A stretch of 51,720 nt of DNA from Deltaproteobacteria bacterium (lineage in GTDB: Bacteria; Desulfobacterota; Binatia; UTPRO1), in the NCBI GenBank assembly GCA_029262315.1, contig JAJCZP010000245.1, forward strand, positions 1 through 51,720, written 5' to 3'. Position numbers and translations under genes: made by a program. Position 1 is the first letter of the stretch. Each line of letters begins with the position of its first letter. The notes below the pieces were generated by a model. It did not search any database. It worked only from the letters and a program-made list of their open reading frames with translations, and was not told the DNA's origin. Of this stretch, positions 7,786 to 15,066 are shown in pieces.

Positions 7786-9403
7786 CGTGCTGTCGCTCCT
7801 TTTCGATCGAGGTTCCGAGCAAGCCGGCCATCAACTGTGCTTCGGACACCAAGGTCCGGTACAGACTCTCCATTTCTCCGGCGAGCGTTGGAACGTCGTC
7901 TCCCCGGAGGTTTTCCTTGCCGAACTGAAATAGCTGCGTGAGGACTCCCGTTTCGGGATGCGTCAAACCATGCTCGACCACAGCCTGATCGAGCGCCTCG
8001 AGCTCACGCCCCAAGCGCTCGATGTCGTCGATCCGCAGATCACGAGCGCGTGCCTCGGCGCCGAGCGCCGCAGCCGTGGCGGCGCCTTGCTCCGTCAACG
8101 CCCGGAGCGTCATGAACCCCGTGGTGCTCACATTCGACGCGCGCGGCGACGGCACCGGCACGCGCAACAACTCGGCCATCAACGTCGCGCGATACGCGCG
8201 CCGCAGATCGTCCTCGGGCCGCACGGCTGAATCGCCAACGGGCTCGCACGCAAACCAGCCGTGCGCATCGAACCCGGTACGATAGACGCGGACGCGGGGC
8301 GCGTCACGAGCCAAACGCTCGACGCCATCCCAATCGGCGACAAGCCGACACCGAACCGCCTTCTCGACGATCTCCGACGTGATGTCGTCCCGGCAGAACG
8401 GATTCAGACAGGTCACAGTGTGATTGCACGGGGCACAGGGCGCCCCGGTGTGCAGCAGTAAATTGTCCACACCATAGGGCCCAGTATCGAACGGCGATGC
8501 CGGCCCGAAGAACAGGGCCACCACCGGTGTGCCGACCGCCGCCGCCATATGCATCGGTCCGGTGTCACCACTGACCAGGACGGCTGCCCGTTTCAAGAGC
8601 CCGCCGAGTTCCCCGATCCCCGTACGCCCACAGGCATTGACGACTCGCCCGCCGATCCCAGCAGCCACACGCCGCGCCAAGAGCCGCTCGGAGCCACCGC
8701 CGATCAGGAGGATATCGCAACCGCTCTGCGTCAGGCGCCGCCCGAGGTCGACGAAGGCCTCGCTAGGCCACTGCCGGCTTGATCGACTCGCTCCCAGTTG
8801 GAGGGCCACGAGCGGGCGAGCACCCGTGGCGAGGCCTTCCCCCAGTAGCGCGTCGGCGCCCGCTTGCGCTGCCGGGGCGACTTCATACACGAGGCCCCCC
8901 GAGGGCTCGTCAGCTCCCGCGATGGCGCGGTAGTAGTCCACCAGATTGAACGTCGCGAGGCGTCGATGCAGACACATCGTCGCGAAAAGCCGAGCCCACG
9001 GATGACGGATCACTCGCATCCCGTTCTCGGTCATGGTCCACCCTCGCGTATCGGGCACCCCGAGCAGACCCATGAACACCGCGCTCATGCGCGAGCTCGA
9101 GAAGTTCAACGCAAGCTCGAACCGCTCGCTCCGAAGCTCGCCGAGCACTTCCTCCACGTATCGGTACGACTCGAGAAGTGCGGTTCCGCCCTCGAGTAGC
9201 AGCGCGCCGAGGCGATCCAGGTCGAGCCGGTAGATCCGGTCGATTCCCGGAATCCCCTCGCACACATCCGCGAAATTCTTCTCGGCGACCACCGTAACCG
9301 TCGCCCCCGGATACCGCTTGTGCAACGCGGCCACGGTTGGGGACGTCTGCAACAGGTCCCCGAAACGTGTCAGGTTGACGATGAGGACGCGAGATACGCT
9401 CAT
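7766..9403 (-). CDS. GT9 (heptosyltransferase-like) glycosyltransferase with helical C-terminal extension
   Basis: A 545-residue protein. Residues 1 to about 350 are a GT9 fold: N-terminal 'ILIVNLTRFGDLLQTSP'-like motif (here VLIVNLTRFGDLLQTSP), 'LALNFSSSRMSAVFMGLLGV', 'LQLGASRSSRQWP' and the donor-site motif 'SGDTGPMHMAAAVGTPVVALF'. GT9 enzymes transfer heptose or related sugars from ADP/GDP donors. About 190 extra residues follow, mostly helical ('RDLRIDDIERLGRELEALDQ'), which ordinary heptosyltransferases of about 350 residues lack. It starts in an ATGA overlap with the CgeB-like gene. Location among flagellar genes favours protein (flagellin) glycosylation over LPS core synthesis, but this is inferred. 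Confidence 0.87.
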   Translation of the reverse strand: MSVSRVLIVNLTRFGDLLQTSPTVAALHKRYPGATVTVVAEKNFADVCEGIPGIDRIYRLDLDRLGALLLEGGTALLESYRYVEEVLGELRSERFELALNFSSSRMSAVFMGLLGVPDTRGWTMTENGMRVIRHPWARLFATMCLHRRLATFNLVDYYRAIAGADEPSGGLVYEVAPAAQAGADALLGEGLATGARPLVALQLGASRSSRQWPSEAFVDLGRRLTQSGCDILLIGGGSERLLARRVAAGIGGRVVNACGRTGIGELGGLLKRAAVLVSGDTGPMHMAAAVGTPVVALFFGPASPFDTGPYGVDNLLLHTGAPCAPCNHTVTCLNPFCRDDITSEIVEKAVRCRLVADWDGVERLARDAPRVRVYRTGFDAHGWFACEPVGDSAVRPEDDLRRAYRATLMAELLRVPVPSPRASNVSTTGFMTLRALTEQGAATAAALGAEARARDLRIDDIERLGRELEALDQAVVEHGLTHPETGVLTQLFQFGKENLRGDDVPTLAGEMESLYRTLVSEAQLMAGLLGTSIEKERQHDAYLHQ

Positions 9404-11190
9404 GCACGGTGCTCCTGCAGATAGAGCTCATCGAACTGATGCAAGAAGAGGAAGATGGCCTCCGACTCCTCCAGCGCCCCCTCGCGATCACCCAGACTCG
9501 CCGCCAAGTGACGCAGCTCGAACGGTGTCGCCGGGTCGAGGCGGGCGAGAAACTGCTCCAGGGGGCCGTCCCCAGCGCGTGCGACATCTCCAACCGTTGC
9601 GGCACGCCGGCGGGTCAGGAAGGTCTCGTGCTGTGCGCCGACCACGGCGCTGAGCATGGCCTCCATACGATGTGCGTAGGTGTGCTCCGCGAGCGCTCGC
9701 AGTCGAGCGCGAATTGCCATGTCGCGTCGCTCGTCCTCGTGCGCCAGAAAGTAGTCCGTCAGCGTGCGCATCTCGGCGACGTCGTGCGCCACGGCCAGAT
9801 CGGTTTCCGGACTGAAGAGCGCGCCCAAGGGCGCCCGTGCATCGACGATCTGAAACGCCCCGCAACCGGCCAGCTCGAACGTGCGAGGATTGACGAAGTC
9901 GCCCCGGGGGTCGACGCCGTCATGATACGTGGACGAGTGCAGATTGAGATTGACGCGCGAGGCATTGAAAATCCGCACGGCGTCGTCAGTTGCGACGCGC
10001 GCTCCCTGGCGCTGAATGACGCGGGCGAGATCGGCCGCGCCTCCCCAATCGCTGCCCCAAATTCGAAAGTCTGTATCGAGGAACTGCCGAAACGCCTGCC
10101 GCCGATTCCAGTAGCCGGCCCCGACAAACGAAACGTCGCTCCCGTAGCGGCGCCGCTCGTTTGCATCGAGAACCCCGGGGCGGTGCACCTCGGGATCCAT
10201 CGCGCAGGGAAGATAGGACACCTGCGCGTCTGTCGCGGCCTGCATGGCCTGCAGACACTCTCCCTCTTGGATCGTGAATATGTAGTCGTAGTGCGCCGCC
10301 ACCTCCCGCCAGTAGGTAAACAGTCGGTAGTCCTCGACGAACCACAGCACCCGCGGCACATTGCGCTTTCCGATCTCGTCGAGCACCTGCACACTGAGAG
10401 GCGCCTGTGCGAGCGCCAGCACCAGATCGGGCTCGGCCGCCTCCACGGCGGCTCCGACCCCCGCGGCCAGCACGTCAACGAACTGCGACTCCAGCTCCGC
10501 CTGCTGCTTTCGAGGAGCGCCGAATCCCCCCAAGCCGCGAAAACCGTCGTAGAATGGACTCAGATCGAGCAGCTGCGCCTCGTGCCCAAGCTCCCCGAGT
10601 GCTCGGGCGGCGTAACCGGCGATCGGCAACGAGCCACCATACATCGGGGAGACCACCATGATCTTCAGCCGCATGCCGCTGCGCGCCGCGGAAGCTCGCC
10701 AACGCTCCAGCGCACGCCGATGGACACCGTTCGGAATGAGCAACGCCGGTGCGTACCCAAGCACGAGCGTCGGCCCGTCCGACACCAGCTCCTCGCTGCC
10801 GTCCTCCACCACCAAGCTTACGCGTGCAAGAAGGCCGTGAAGATCCCGTGCTTCGAGTGCGAGTCGCAACACCGCCCCGTCAGGCTCCACCACCGTAATC
10901 GGGCCCGGGAAGCGCTCGGCCAGCGCCTCGACATGGTAGCCGAGGCCCAAGCCAACGACGACGACGCTCGCCGCATCCGCCGTCTCAATGCGATCGAGGG
11001 CACCGCGCGCCCACCGTGCAGCATCTGCCTCAGGTTGCCCAGGGTGATGGAGAGGCATCTCCTCGACCGAGAGCAATGGTCGGCCGCCGATCTCCCCCAG
11101 CAGGTACCCCGCGGGAATCGTGGCGCGCTCCGCGCACTCGATAGCGCGCGGCGCACGTTCGGCCAGAACCCGACGGTTCTCCTCACGCAC
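9400..11190 (-). CDS. CgeB-like glycosyltransferase with N-terminal Rossmann-like domain
   Basis: A 596-residue two-part protein. The first about 165 residues contain a nucleotide/SAM-type glycine motif 'VVVVGLGLGYHVEALAERFPG' followed by 'ITVVEPDG', as in methyltransferase-like or Maf-like folds. From about residue 178 the protein resembles CgeB/spore-maturation-type GT-B glycosyltransferases: 'LKIMVVSPMYGGSLPIAGYAAR', 'VLWFVEDYRLF', 'VSFVGAGYWNRRQAF' and 'NPRTFELAGCGAFQIVD'. The GTG start has a strong GGAGGTGAG site. It is the first gene of a three-gene operon behind a sigma-54 promoter. Such proteins occur next to flagellin genes as glycosylation enzymes. Confidence 0.85.
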   Translation of the reverse strand: MREENRRVLAERAPRAIECAERATIPAGYLLGEIGGRPLLSVEEMPLHHPGQPEADAARWARGALDRIETADAASVVVVGLGLGYHVEALAERFPGPITVVEPDGAVLRLALEARDLHGLLARVSLVVEDGSEELVSDGPTLVLGYAPALLIPNGVHRRALERWRASAARSGMRLKIMVVSPMYGGSLPIAGYAARALGELGHEAQLLDLSPFYDGFRGLGGFGAPRKQQAELESQFVDVLAAGVGAAVEAAEPDLVLALAQAPLSVQVLDEIGKRNVPRVLWFVEDYRLFTYWREVAAHYDYIFTIQEGECLQAMQAATDAQVSYLPCAMDPEVHRPGVLDANERRRYGSDVSFVGAGYWNRRQAFRQFLDTDFRIWGSDWGGAADLARVIQRQGARVATDDAVRIFNASRVNLNLHSSTYHDGVDPRGDFVNPRTFELAGCGAFQIVDARAPLGALFSPETDLAVAHDVAEMRTLTDYFLAHEDERRDMAIRARLRALAEHTYAHRMEAMLSAVVGAQHETFLTRRRAATVGDVARAGDGPLEQFLARLDPATPFELRHLAASLGDREGALEESEAIFLFLHQFDELYLQEHRA

Positions 11191-11295
11191 CGCGACTCAC
11201 CTCCATCAAGATACCGGGACGTTCGCGCGCAAATGAGCACGAACGCCCCGGCCTCTGACCCAACACAACCACCCCTCGCCCTCCGAACGCGGTAG

Positions 11296-11311
11296 AGCAA
11301 GACGAATGCCA
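11296..11311 (-). promoter_or_regulatory. Sigma-54 promoter of the glycosyltransferase operon
   Basis: The minus strand reads TGGCATT-CGTC-TTGCT. It keeps TGGCA, TTGCT and the exact GG-N10-GC spacing, and differs from consensus at two bases. The predicted start is near 11285, giving a leader of about 95 nt to the GTG at 11190. It lies in the 250-bp gap between the FliT-like gene and the CgeB-like gene; the rest of that gap shows only a short 6-bp hairpin (11394-11409). Confidence 0.75.
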
Positions 11312-11441
11312 CGCACTACGAGCGCCGACACCCCCGTTTCGCGGGCGTTTCATTGCCGCGCCCACCCCGAGTCATGCCGGGAAACTGAGTCCGGGTCAGA
11401 AAGCTGACCGTCGCGACACACGCGCTCTCGGAACGCGCGCG

Positions 11442-11855
11442 CTAGATGCGGCGAGAGGTGAATCGGGGCGGCAGCGCGGTGGCCGAGCTGTAGGTGCGCG
11501 TTTGACTCCGCCCGCGTCGTACCCGCGCCAGGTCGGCCTCGACGGCGTCGCGGGCCCCGACGATGCGGCCAGTGAGATCTCGCTGACGGGCGGCCAACGC
11601 TCGGCCCCGCTCCGCAAGGGTCAACCACGCGCGATCGATCGCGCTGCCGGCCGCCGAGCCGCTACGCGCCGCCGCCAACGCGCTCACGAGTGGAGCGAGC
11701 TCCGCGTGGAGGGTGTCGAGACGGCGCGCCTCCTGGTCGATCGATGCCCAGCCGCCGCTCACCATGTGCTCATCGAGCTGGTCGTATACGCCCTCCAACT
11801 CGCCCCAGAGCACGGTAACTCGGGTCAGGGTTGCCTGCGCGCCCTCAGGCCGCAT
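11442..11855 (-). CDS. Small helical protein after fliS, likely FliT/FlgN-type export chaperone
   Basis: About 137 residues, almost entirely helical. Typical content is 'LWGELEGVYDQLDEHMVSGGW' and 'WLTLAERGRALAARQRDLTGRI', the layout of FliT-like chaperones that hold FliD or other late substrates. It follows fliS directly and overlaps its stop by 11 nt if the ATG at 11855 is used. A longer in-frame start exists at 11888 but without a ribosome site. Assignment rests on size, helical nature and the fliC-flaG-fliD-fliS-x gene order rather than on sequence identity. Confidence 0.65.
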   Translation of the reverse strand: MRPEGAQATLTRVTVLWGELEGVYDQLDEHMVSGGWASIDQEARRLDTLHAELAPLVSALAAARSGSAAGSAIDRAWLTLAERGRALAARQRDLTGRIVGARDAVEADLARVRRGRSQTRTYSSATALPPRFTSRRI

Positions 11856-12246
11856 CGAGCTTCTGCGGGCCACCACCTTGCAGAACATCCCGGTAGGCGC
11901 TCGCGATCGTACCGAGCATGGTACGGACGCGCACCAGCTGCCGCGAAGACTTCTGGAGGTTCGCCTCGACGAGGTGGTCGAGCATGAAGCGGTAGAGCCG
12001 TTCGAGGTTCACTGCGATCTCGCCGCCCTTCTCGTGATCGAGCGTATGCATCAACTCGGCGATCACGGCCTGCGCGCGCGAGAGATGTGTCCCGAACATC
12101 ACCATGTCGTCCGTCTCGAGCCCCTGCTCCGCCAAGCCAAGGAACTTCTGCGCCCCCTCGTACATCAAGAGCAGGAGCTGACCCCGATCCACCGTTCCCA
12201 CCTGAGCGCGCTGGTATTGTTGCGCGGTTGTCTGCGCTGACGTCAT
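11845..12246 (-). CDS. fliS: Flagellin export chaperone FliS
   Basis: A 133-residue FliS that binds flagellin C-termini before export. The family motifs are visible: 'QQYQRAQVGTVDRGQLLLLMYEGA', 'FLGLAEQGLE', 'HLSRAQAVIAELMHTLD' and 'LERLYRFMLDHLVEANL'. A GGGGAGGG ribosome site precedes the ATG. It lies 27 nt after fliD. Confidence 0.96.
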   Translation of the reverse strand: MTSAQTTAQQYQRAQVGTVDRGQLLLLMYEGAQKFLGLAEQGLETDDMVMFGTHLSRAQAVIAELMHTLDHEKGGEIAVNLERLYRFMLDHLVEANLQKSSRQLVRVRTMLGTIASAYRDVLQGGGPQKLDAA

Positions 12247-12273
12247 GACGACTGCCCTCCCCTATTGAACCAA

Positions 12274-13662
12274 CTAGCGATTGTTCCCGTTCGCATTCTG
12301 ATTCGCCCCGAAGAAACTCTCCAAGAACGCACCTTGCGTTTTCAGCGAGCTGACGAGGACCTCCAGGCTAACGAAACTCGCGCGCAAGCTATCCTCGAAC
12401 TGATCCAAATTTCGCTCACCAGACAGGATGCGATCCTCCAGCGAGGTAATGCGATCGCTGAGGGTGTCGGTGCTGATTTCGATCAGCCCGCCCGCCTGCG
12501 TGATCCCGGACAGGTAGTCGTGCAGCCGATCGGCGACCCCATCGACGCCAACCGCCCCGCCGAGCAATTGGCTGAGTGCGGTCTCGTCGCTCGCCAACGC
12601 CTCTTTGAATTCCGCTTGGTCGAAAGCAAGCGTGCCGTCCTGCTGTGTATCGACACCGAGCTGCGCCAGAATGCTATAGACGCCCGGCAAACCAGACACG
12701 GAATCCGAGACGTTGGCCCGGAGGCTATCCAAGATCGAGTCGACGGTCCGATCGAACGCGAGCGGGCCGGCGTTCACGTCGCGGTCTTCCGAGTCCGTTA
12801 CTTGCTCGACAGCGCTCTCGGCGGCGACGAAGGTGATGAGGTCGTTGTACGCCTTGACGACATCATCGACGAGAGCCGCGGTCGCATCCGCGTCGGTCGT
12901 CACCGTCACGGCCGTTGGTCCACCCGTGCCGAGGAGATTGAGCGTGACTCCAGGCAGGACGTCGTCAAAGCTGTTGGTTTCACGACTGAGAGGCGCCGCG
13001 AAGCCGCTGATCGTAAACGAGGCGTTCGCCGCCCCCTGGGTCACGGCGACGCCCAGCGTCGTATCGTCTGTAATGATCGTAAGATTGTTGGACAGGCCGG
13101 TCCCGGTGGTCGCCAGATGCAGGCGATGGTCGGGAGTACTCTCGGTCCCGATATTGATGACGGTCGCGGTCACTCCCGCGTTCAGCTCGTTGATCGAGGT
13201 CGCGAGCCCCTGGAGCGTGGTCGAGGTGTCCAGCGCGACGGATTCCACTGCGCCGCTGCCGACTTGAAAGGCGAAGCTCCCGCTACCCGACGCGACGGTA
13301 TCGTCGGCGCTGGCCGTGCCCGTCGCCGACGTGGCAATTGCGCCTTGAGCGACTGCCGTGACGGTAATGCTGGTCGCCCCCGGGGCGGCACCGTTCGCCG
13401 CCGATGCGGTGATGAGATCGGTGTTGCTGGAGGTCGCCTTGCGCGCGAGGACGTCGTTCGCGTCCCGCAGCTTGTCAACCGCGGTCAGCAGCGTGAGAAT
13501 TCTGGTATTGAACGACTGCAGCGCGATCTCGTGCGCTTCCGCTTCGAGCTTCTGCGTCTGGAGCGAGCCCACAGCCCTCCGGCGCTCGAGCGCTACCAGC
13601 TGATCGACGATCGTATTGGTGTCGAGGCCTGTCGCCAGTCCACCAATGCTGAGAATTCCCAC
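12274..13662 (-). CDS. fliD: Flagellar filament capping protein FliD
   Basis: A 462-residue FliD (HAP2), the filament cap. The N-terminus 'ILSIGGLATGLDTNTIVDQLVALERRR' is diagnostic. Central Ala/Thr/Ser-rich D2-D3 domains span about 90-290, and the C-terminal coiled coil contains 'LIEISTDTLSDRITSLEDRI' and 'RLRASFVSLEVL'-like segments (here SLRASFVSLEVLVSSL). GTG start one base after the flaG stop, with GAGGAGG upstream, so it is translationally coupled to flaG. Confidence 0.96.
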   Translation of the reverse strand: MGILSIGGLATGLDTNTIVDQLVALERRRAVGSLQTQKLEAEAHEIALQSFNTRILTLLTAVDKLRDANDVLARKATSSNTDLITASAANGAAPGATSITVTAVAQGAIATSATGTASADDTVASGSGSFAFQVGSGAVESVALDTSTTLQGLATSINELNAGVTATVINIGTESTPDHRLHLATTGTGLSNNLTIITDDTTLGVAVTQGAANASFTISGFAAPLSRETNSFDDVLPGVTLNLLGTGGPTAVTVTTDADATAALVDDVVKAYNDLITFVAAESAVEQVTDSEDRDVNAGPLAFDRTVDSILDSLRANVSDSVSGLPGVYSILAQLGVDTQQDGTLAFDQAEFKEALASDETALSQLLGGAVGVDGVADRLHDYLSGITQAGGLIEISTDTLSDRITSLEDRILSGERNLDQFEDSLRASFVSLEVLVSSLKTQGAFLESFFGANQNANGNNR

Positions 13663-14013
13663 CTACGCCTCCTCGTCCAGGAGTGCCCCTTGGGCCCTCC
13701 GAATGTTCTTGAGGGTATTCACGACCTCCTCCGGGGGGATGGTGCGGACAACCTCGCGCGTTTCGGCGTCCACCACCTGAACGATGATCCGGTTGAGCTC
13801 CTCATCATGTCGGAACGACAGATCATGCCCGGCGAACTCCGGAAGCTGAATACGCCGTTCCGCAGAGGATGGAACGCGCGATTCTTGCTTCGCCGAATCG
13901 GGGGATGGATGGGAATCGCGCTTCTGTGTGTCGGGGGCGCTGCCAGCGCGAACCGGAGTGACACGAATCTCCCGGCTGATGGGCTGGATCGCATCTGCGC
14001 CGTTGATCGCCAT
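13663..14013 (-). CDS. flaG: FlaG family protein
   Basis: About 116 residues. The C-terminal half has the FlaG signature: 'LSFRHDEELNRIIVQVVDAETREVVRTIPPEE'-like core (quoted in part: 'IIVQVVDAETREVVRTIPPE') and 'NTLKNIRRAQGALLDEEA'. The N-terminus is Ser/Pro/Arg-rich and disordered. FlaG proteins affect filament length and often sit between flagellin and fliD, as here. The ATG at 14013 is preferred to a TTG four codons upstream. Confidence 0.9.
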   Translation of the reverse strand: MAINGADAIQPISREIRVTPVRAGSAPDTQKRDSHPSPDSAKQESRVPSSAERRIQLPEFAGHDLSFRHDEELNRIIVQVVDAETREVVRTIPPEEVVNTLKNIRRAQGALLDEEA

Positions 14014-14030
14014 AGAGAGTACCAACGCTC

Positions 14031-14060
14031 ACGCGGGGACCGAGAATTCGGCCCCCGCGT
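14031..14060 (-). terminator. GC-rich hairpin just after fliC
   Basis: ACGCGGGG pairs with CCCCGCGT around an inner CCGA/TCGG stem and an ATTC loop; a G-T wobble joins the two stems, giving about 13 bp. It begins 17 nt after the fliC stop. No T-run follows, so it may be a partial terminator or an mRNA 3' stabiliser that lets fliC transcripts outnumber flaG-fliD-fliS read-through. Confidence 0.6.
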
Positions 14061-14076
14061 GTCACGCTGTTTCGAA

Positions 14077-14898
14077 CTACGACAGGAGGGACAGGGCCAG
14101 CGAAGGCTGCTGGTTGGCCTGCGCCAGAATCGCCACACCCGCCTGCTGCAGAATGGTGGTCCTGGTCAGGTTTGCCGTCTCCTCGGCAACATCGGCGTCC
14201 CGAATACCCGACTCGGCCGCGGCAAAGTTCTCCCGCGCGACCCGCAGGTTCGAGATCGTGGTATTGAGCCGGCTCTGCACCGCGCCCAGCGTACCTCGCG
14301 AACTCGCCACATTGGCTACTGCCGTGTTCAGGGCGCCGAGTGCGGACTGCGCCGCCCCCGCCGTCGAAACCGCCACGCCAGAGAGACCGATGCCGCTCGA
14401 GGAACCGTCCACCGTGCTGAACGAAATCCGACTGTTGCTGGTTCCGTCCAAGCCGACCTGCAGGCCGACGGTCGTACCGCCCGACAGCAGGTTCACGCCG
14501 TTGAAGCTCGTGGTGTTGGAGACACGATCGATCTCGGAGACGAGCGCGGTGAACTCCTGCTGAATCGCGCTCCGCTGTGAGTTCGATACCGTGCCGGTAG
14601 CGGACTGCGACGCCAGCTCGGACAGCCGAGCGAGGATGTTGCCGACCTCGCCAAGCGCCTTTTCCCCGATGCTGATGGCACTGATGCCGTCGCTGGCGTT
14701 CCGGATCGCCTGAGAGGTGATCCGGACGTCCGCCCGCAGCCGATCGGCGATCGCCAGACCTGCCGCGTCGTCCGAGGCTGAGTTGATCCGCAGACCCGAC
14801 GAGAGCCGCTCGAGCGACCGATTCAACGAAAGGGTCGAGTTCGACAGGTGTCGTTGGGCGTTGATGGATGGAACATTTGTGCTGATGTTGAGAGCCAT
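14077..14898 (-). CDS. fliC: Flagellin
   Basis: A 273-residue flagellin. It has the conserved N-terminal D0/D1 ('MALNISTNVPSINAQRHLSN', 'LERLSSGLRINSASDDAAGL') and C-terminal D1/D0 ('LGAVQSRLNTTISNL', 'SGIRDADVAEETANLTR'). Only a short Ser/Thr/Gly-rich centre (about residues 140-200) takes the place of variable D2/D3. The start is fixed by GGAGGACAATC before the ATG; a 26-codon upstream extension is spurious. Near-minimal length and a Ser-rich surface loop fit a flagellin whose exposed face is decorated by glycans made by the neighbouring clusters (inference). Confidence 0.97.
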   Translation of the reverse strand: MALNISTNVPSINAQRHLSNSTLSLNRSLERLSSGLRINSASDDAAGLAIADRLRADVRITSQAIRNASDGISAISIGEKALGEVGNILARLSELASQSATGTVSNSQRSAIQQEFTALVSEIDRVSNTTSFNGVNLLSGGTTVGLQVGLDGTSNSRISFSTVDGSSSGIGLSGVAVSTAGAAQSALGALNTAVANVASSRGTLGAVQSRLNTTISNLRVARENFAAAESGIRDADVAEETANLTRTTILQQAGVAILAQANQQPSLALSLLS

Positions 14899-15016
14899 GA
14901 TTGTCCTCCGTGGTTCGTGGTCCCCGACGTCCCTGTCTGGGCCTGGGTCCGAGCGGAGAGCCGCTGGCAGGACCATCCTGCCTTTCCCATACGGGACCTC
15001 TCCCCTTCTGCTCGGA

Positions 15017-15044
15017 GTATCGTCGGCGATCGGAGGAAACTTGA
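15017..15044 (-). promoter_or_regulatory. Sigma-28 (FliA)-type promoter of fliC
   Basis: The minus strand shows TCAAGTTT, 12 nt, then GACGATAC. Compared with TAAAGTTT-N11-GCCGATAA this is 7/8 and 6/8 matches with a spacer one base longer. The predicted start is about 110 nt before the fliC ATG, in the 168-bp gap after the GT2 gene. No sigma-54 element is present in this gap. Confidence 0.55.
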
Positions 15045-15066
15045 ACCATGGCTCGTCTGCGCATTC

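Noticed and set aside
11394-11409. GGTCAG-AAAG-CTGACC hairpin after the FliT-like gene
   Set aside because: Only 6 bp and without a T-run; too weak to call a terminator.
12265-14580. 771-codon plus-strand reading frame
   Set aside because: Antisense shadow over fliD, flaG and fliC, which are certain; high GC keeps the frame open.
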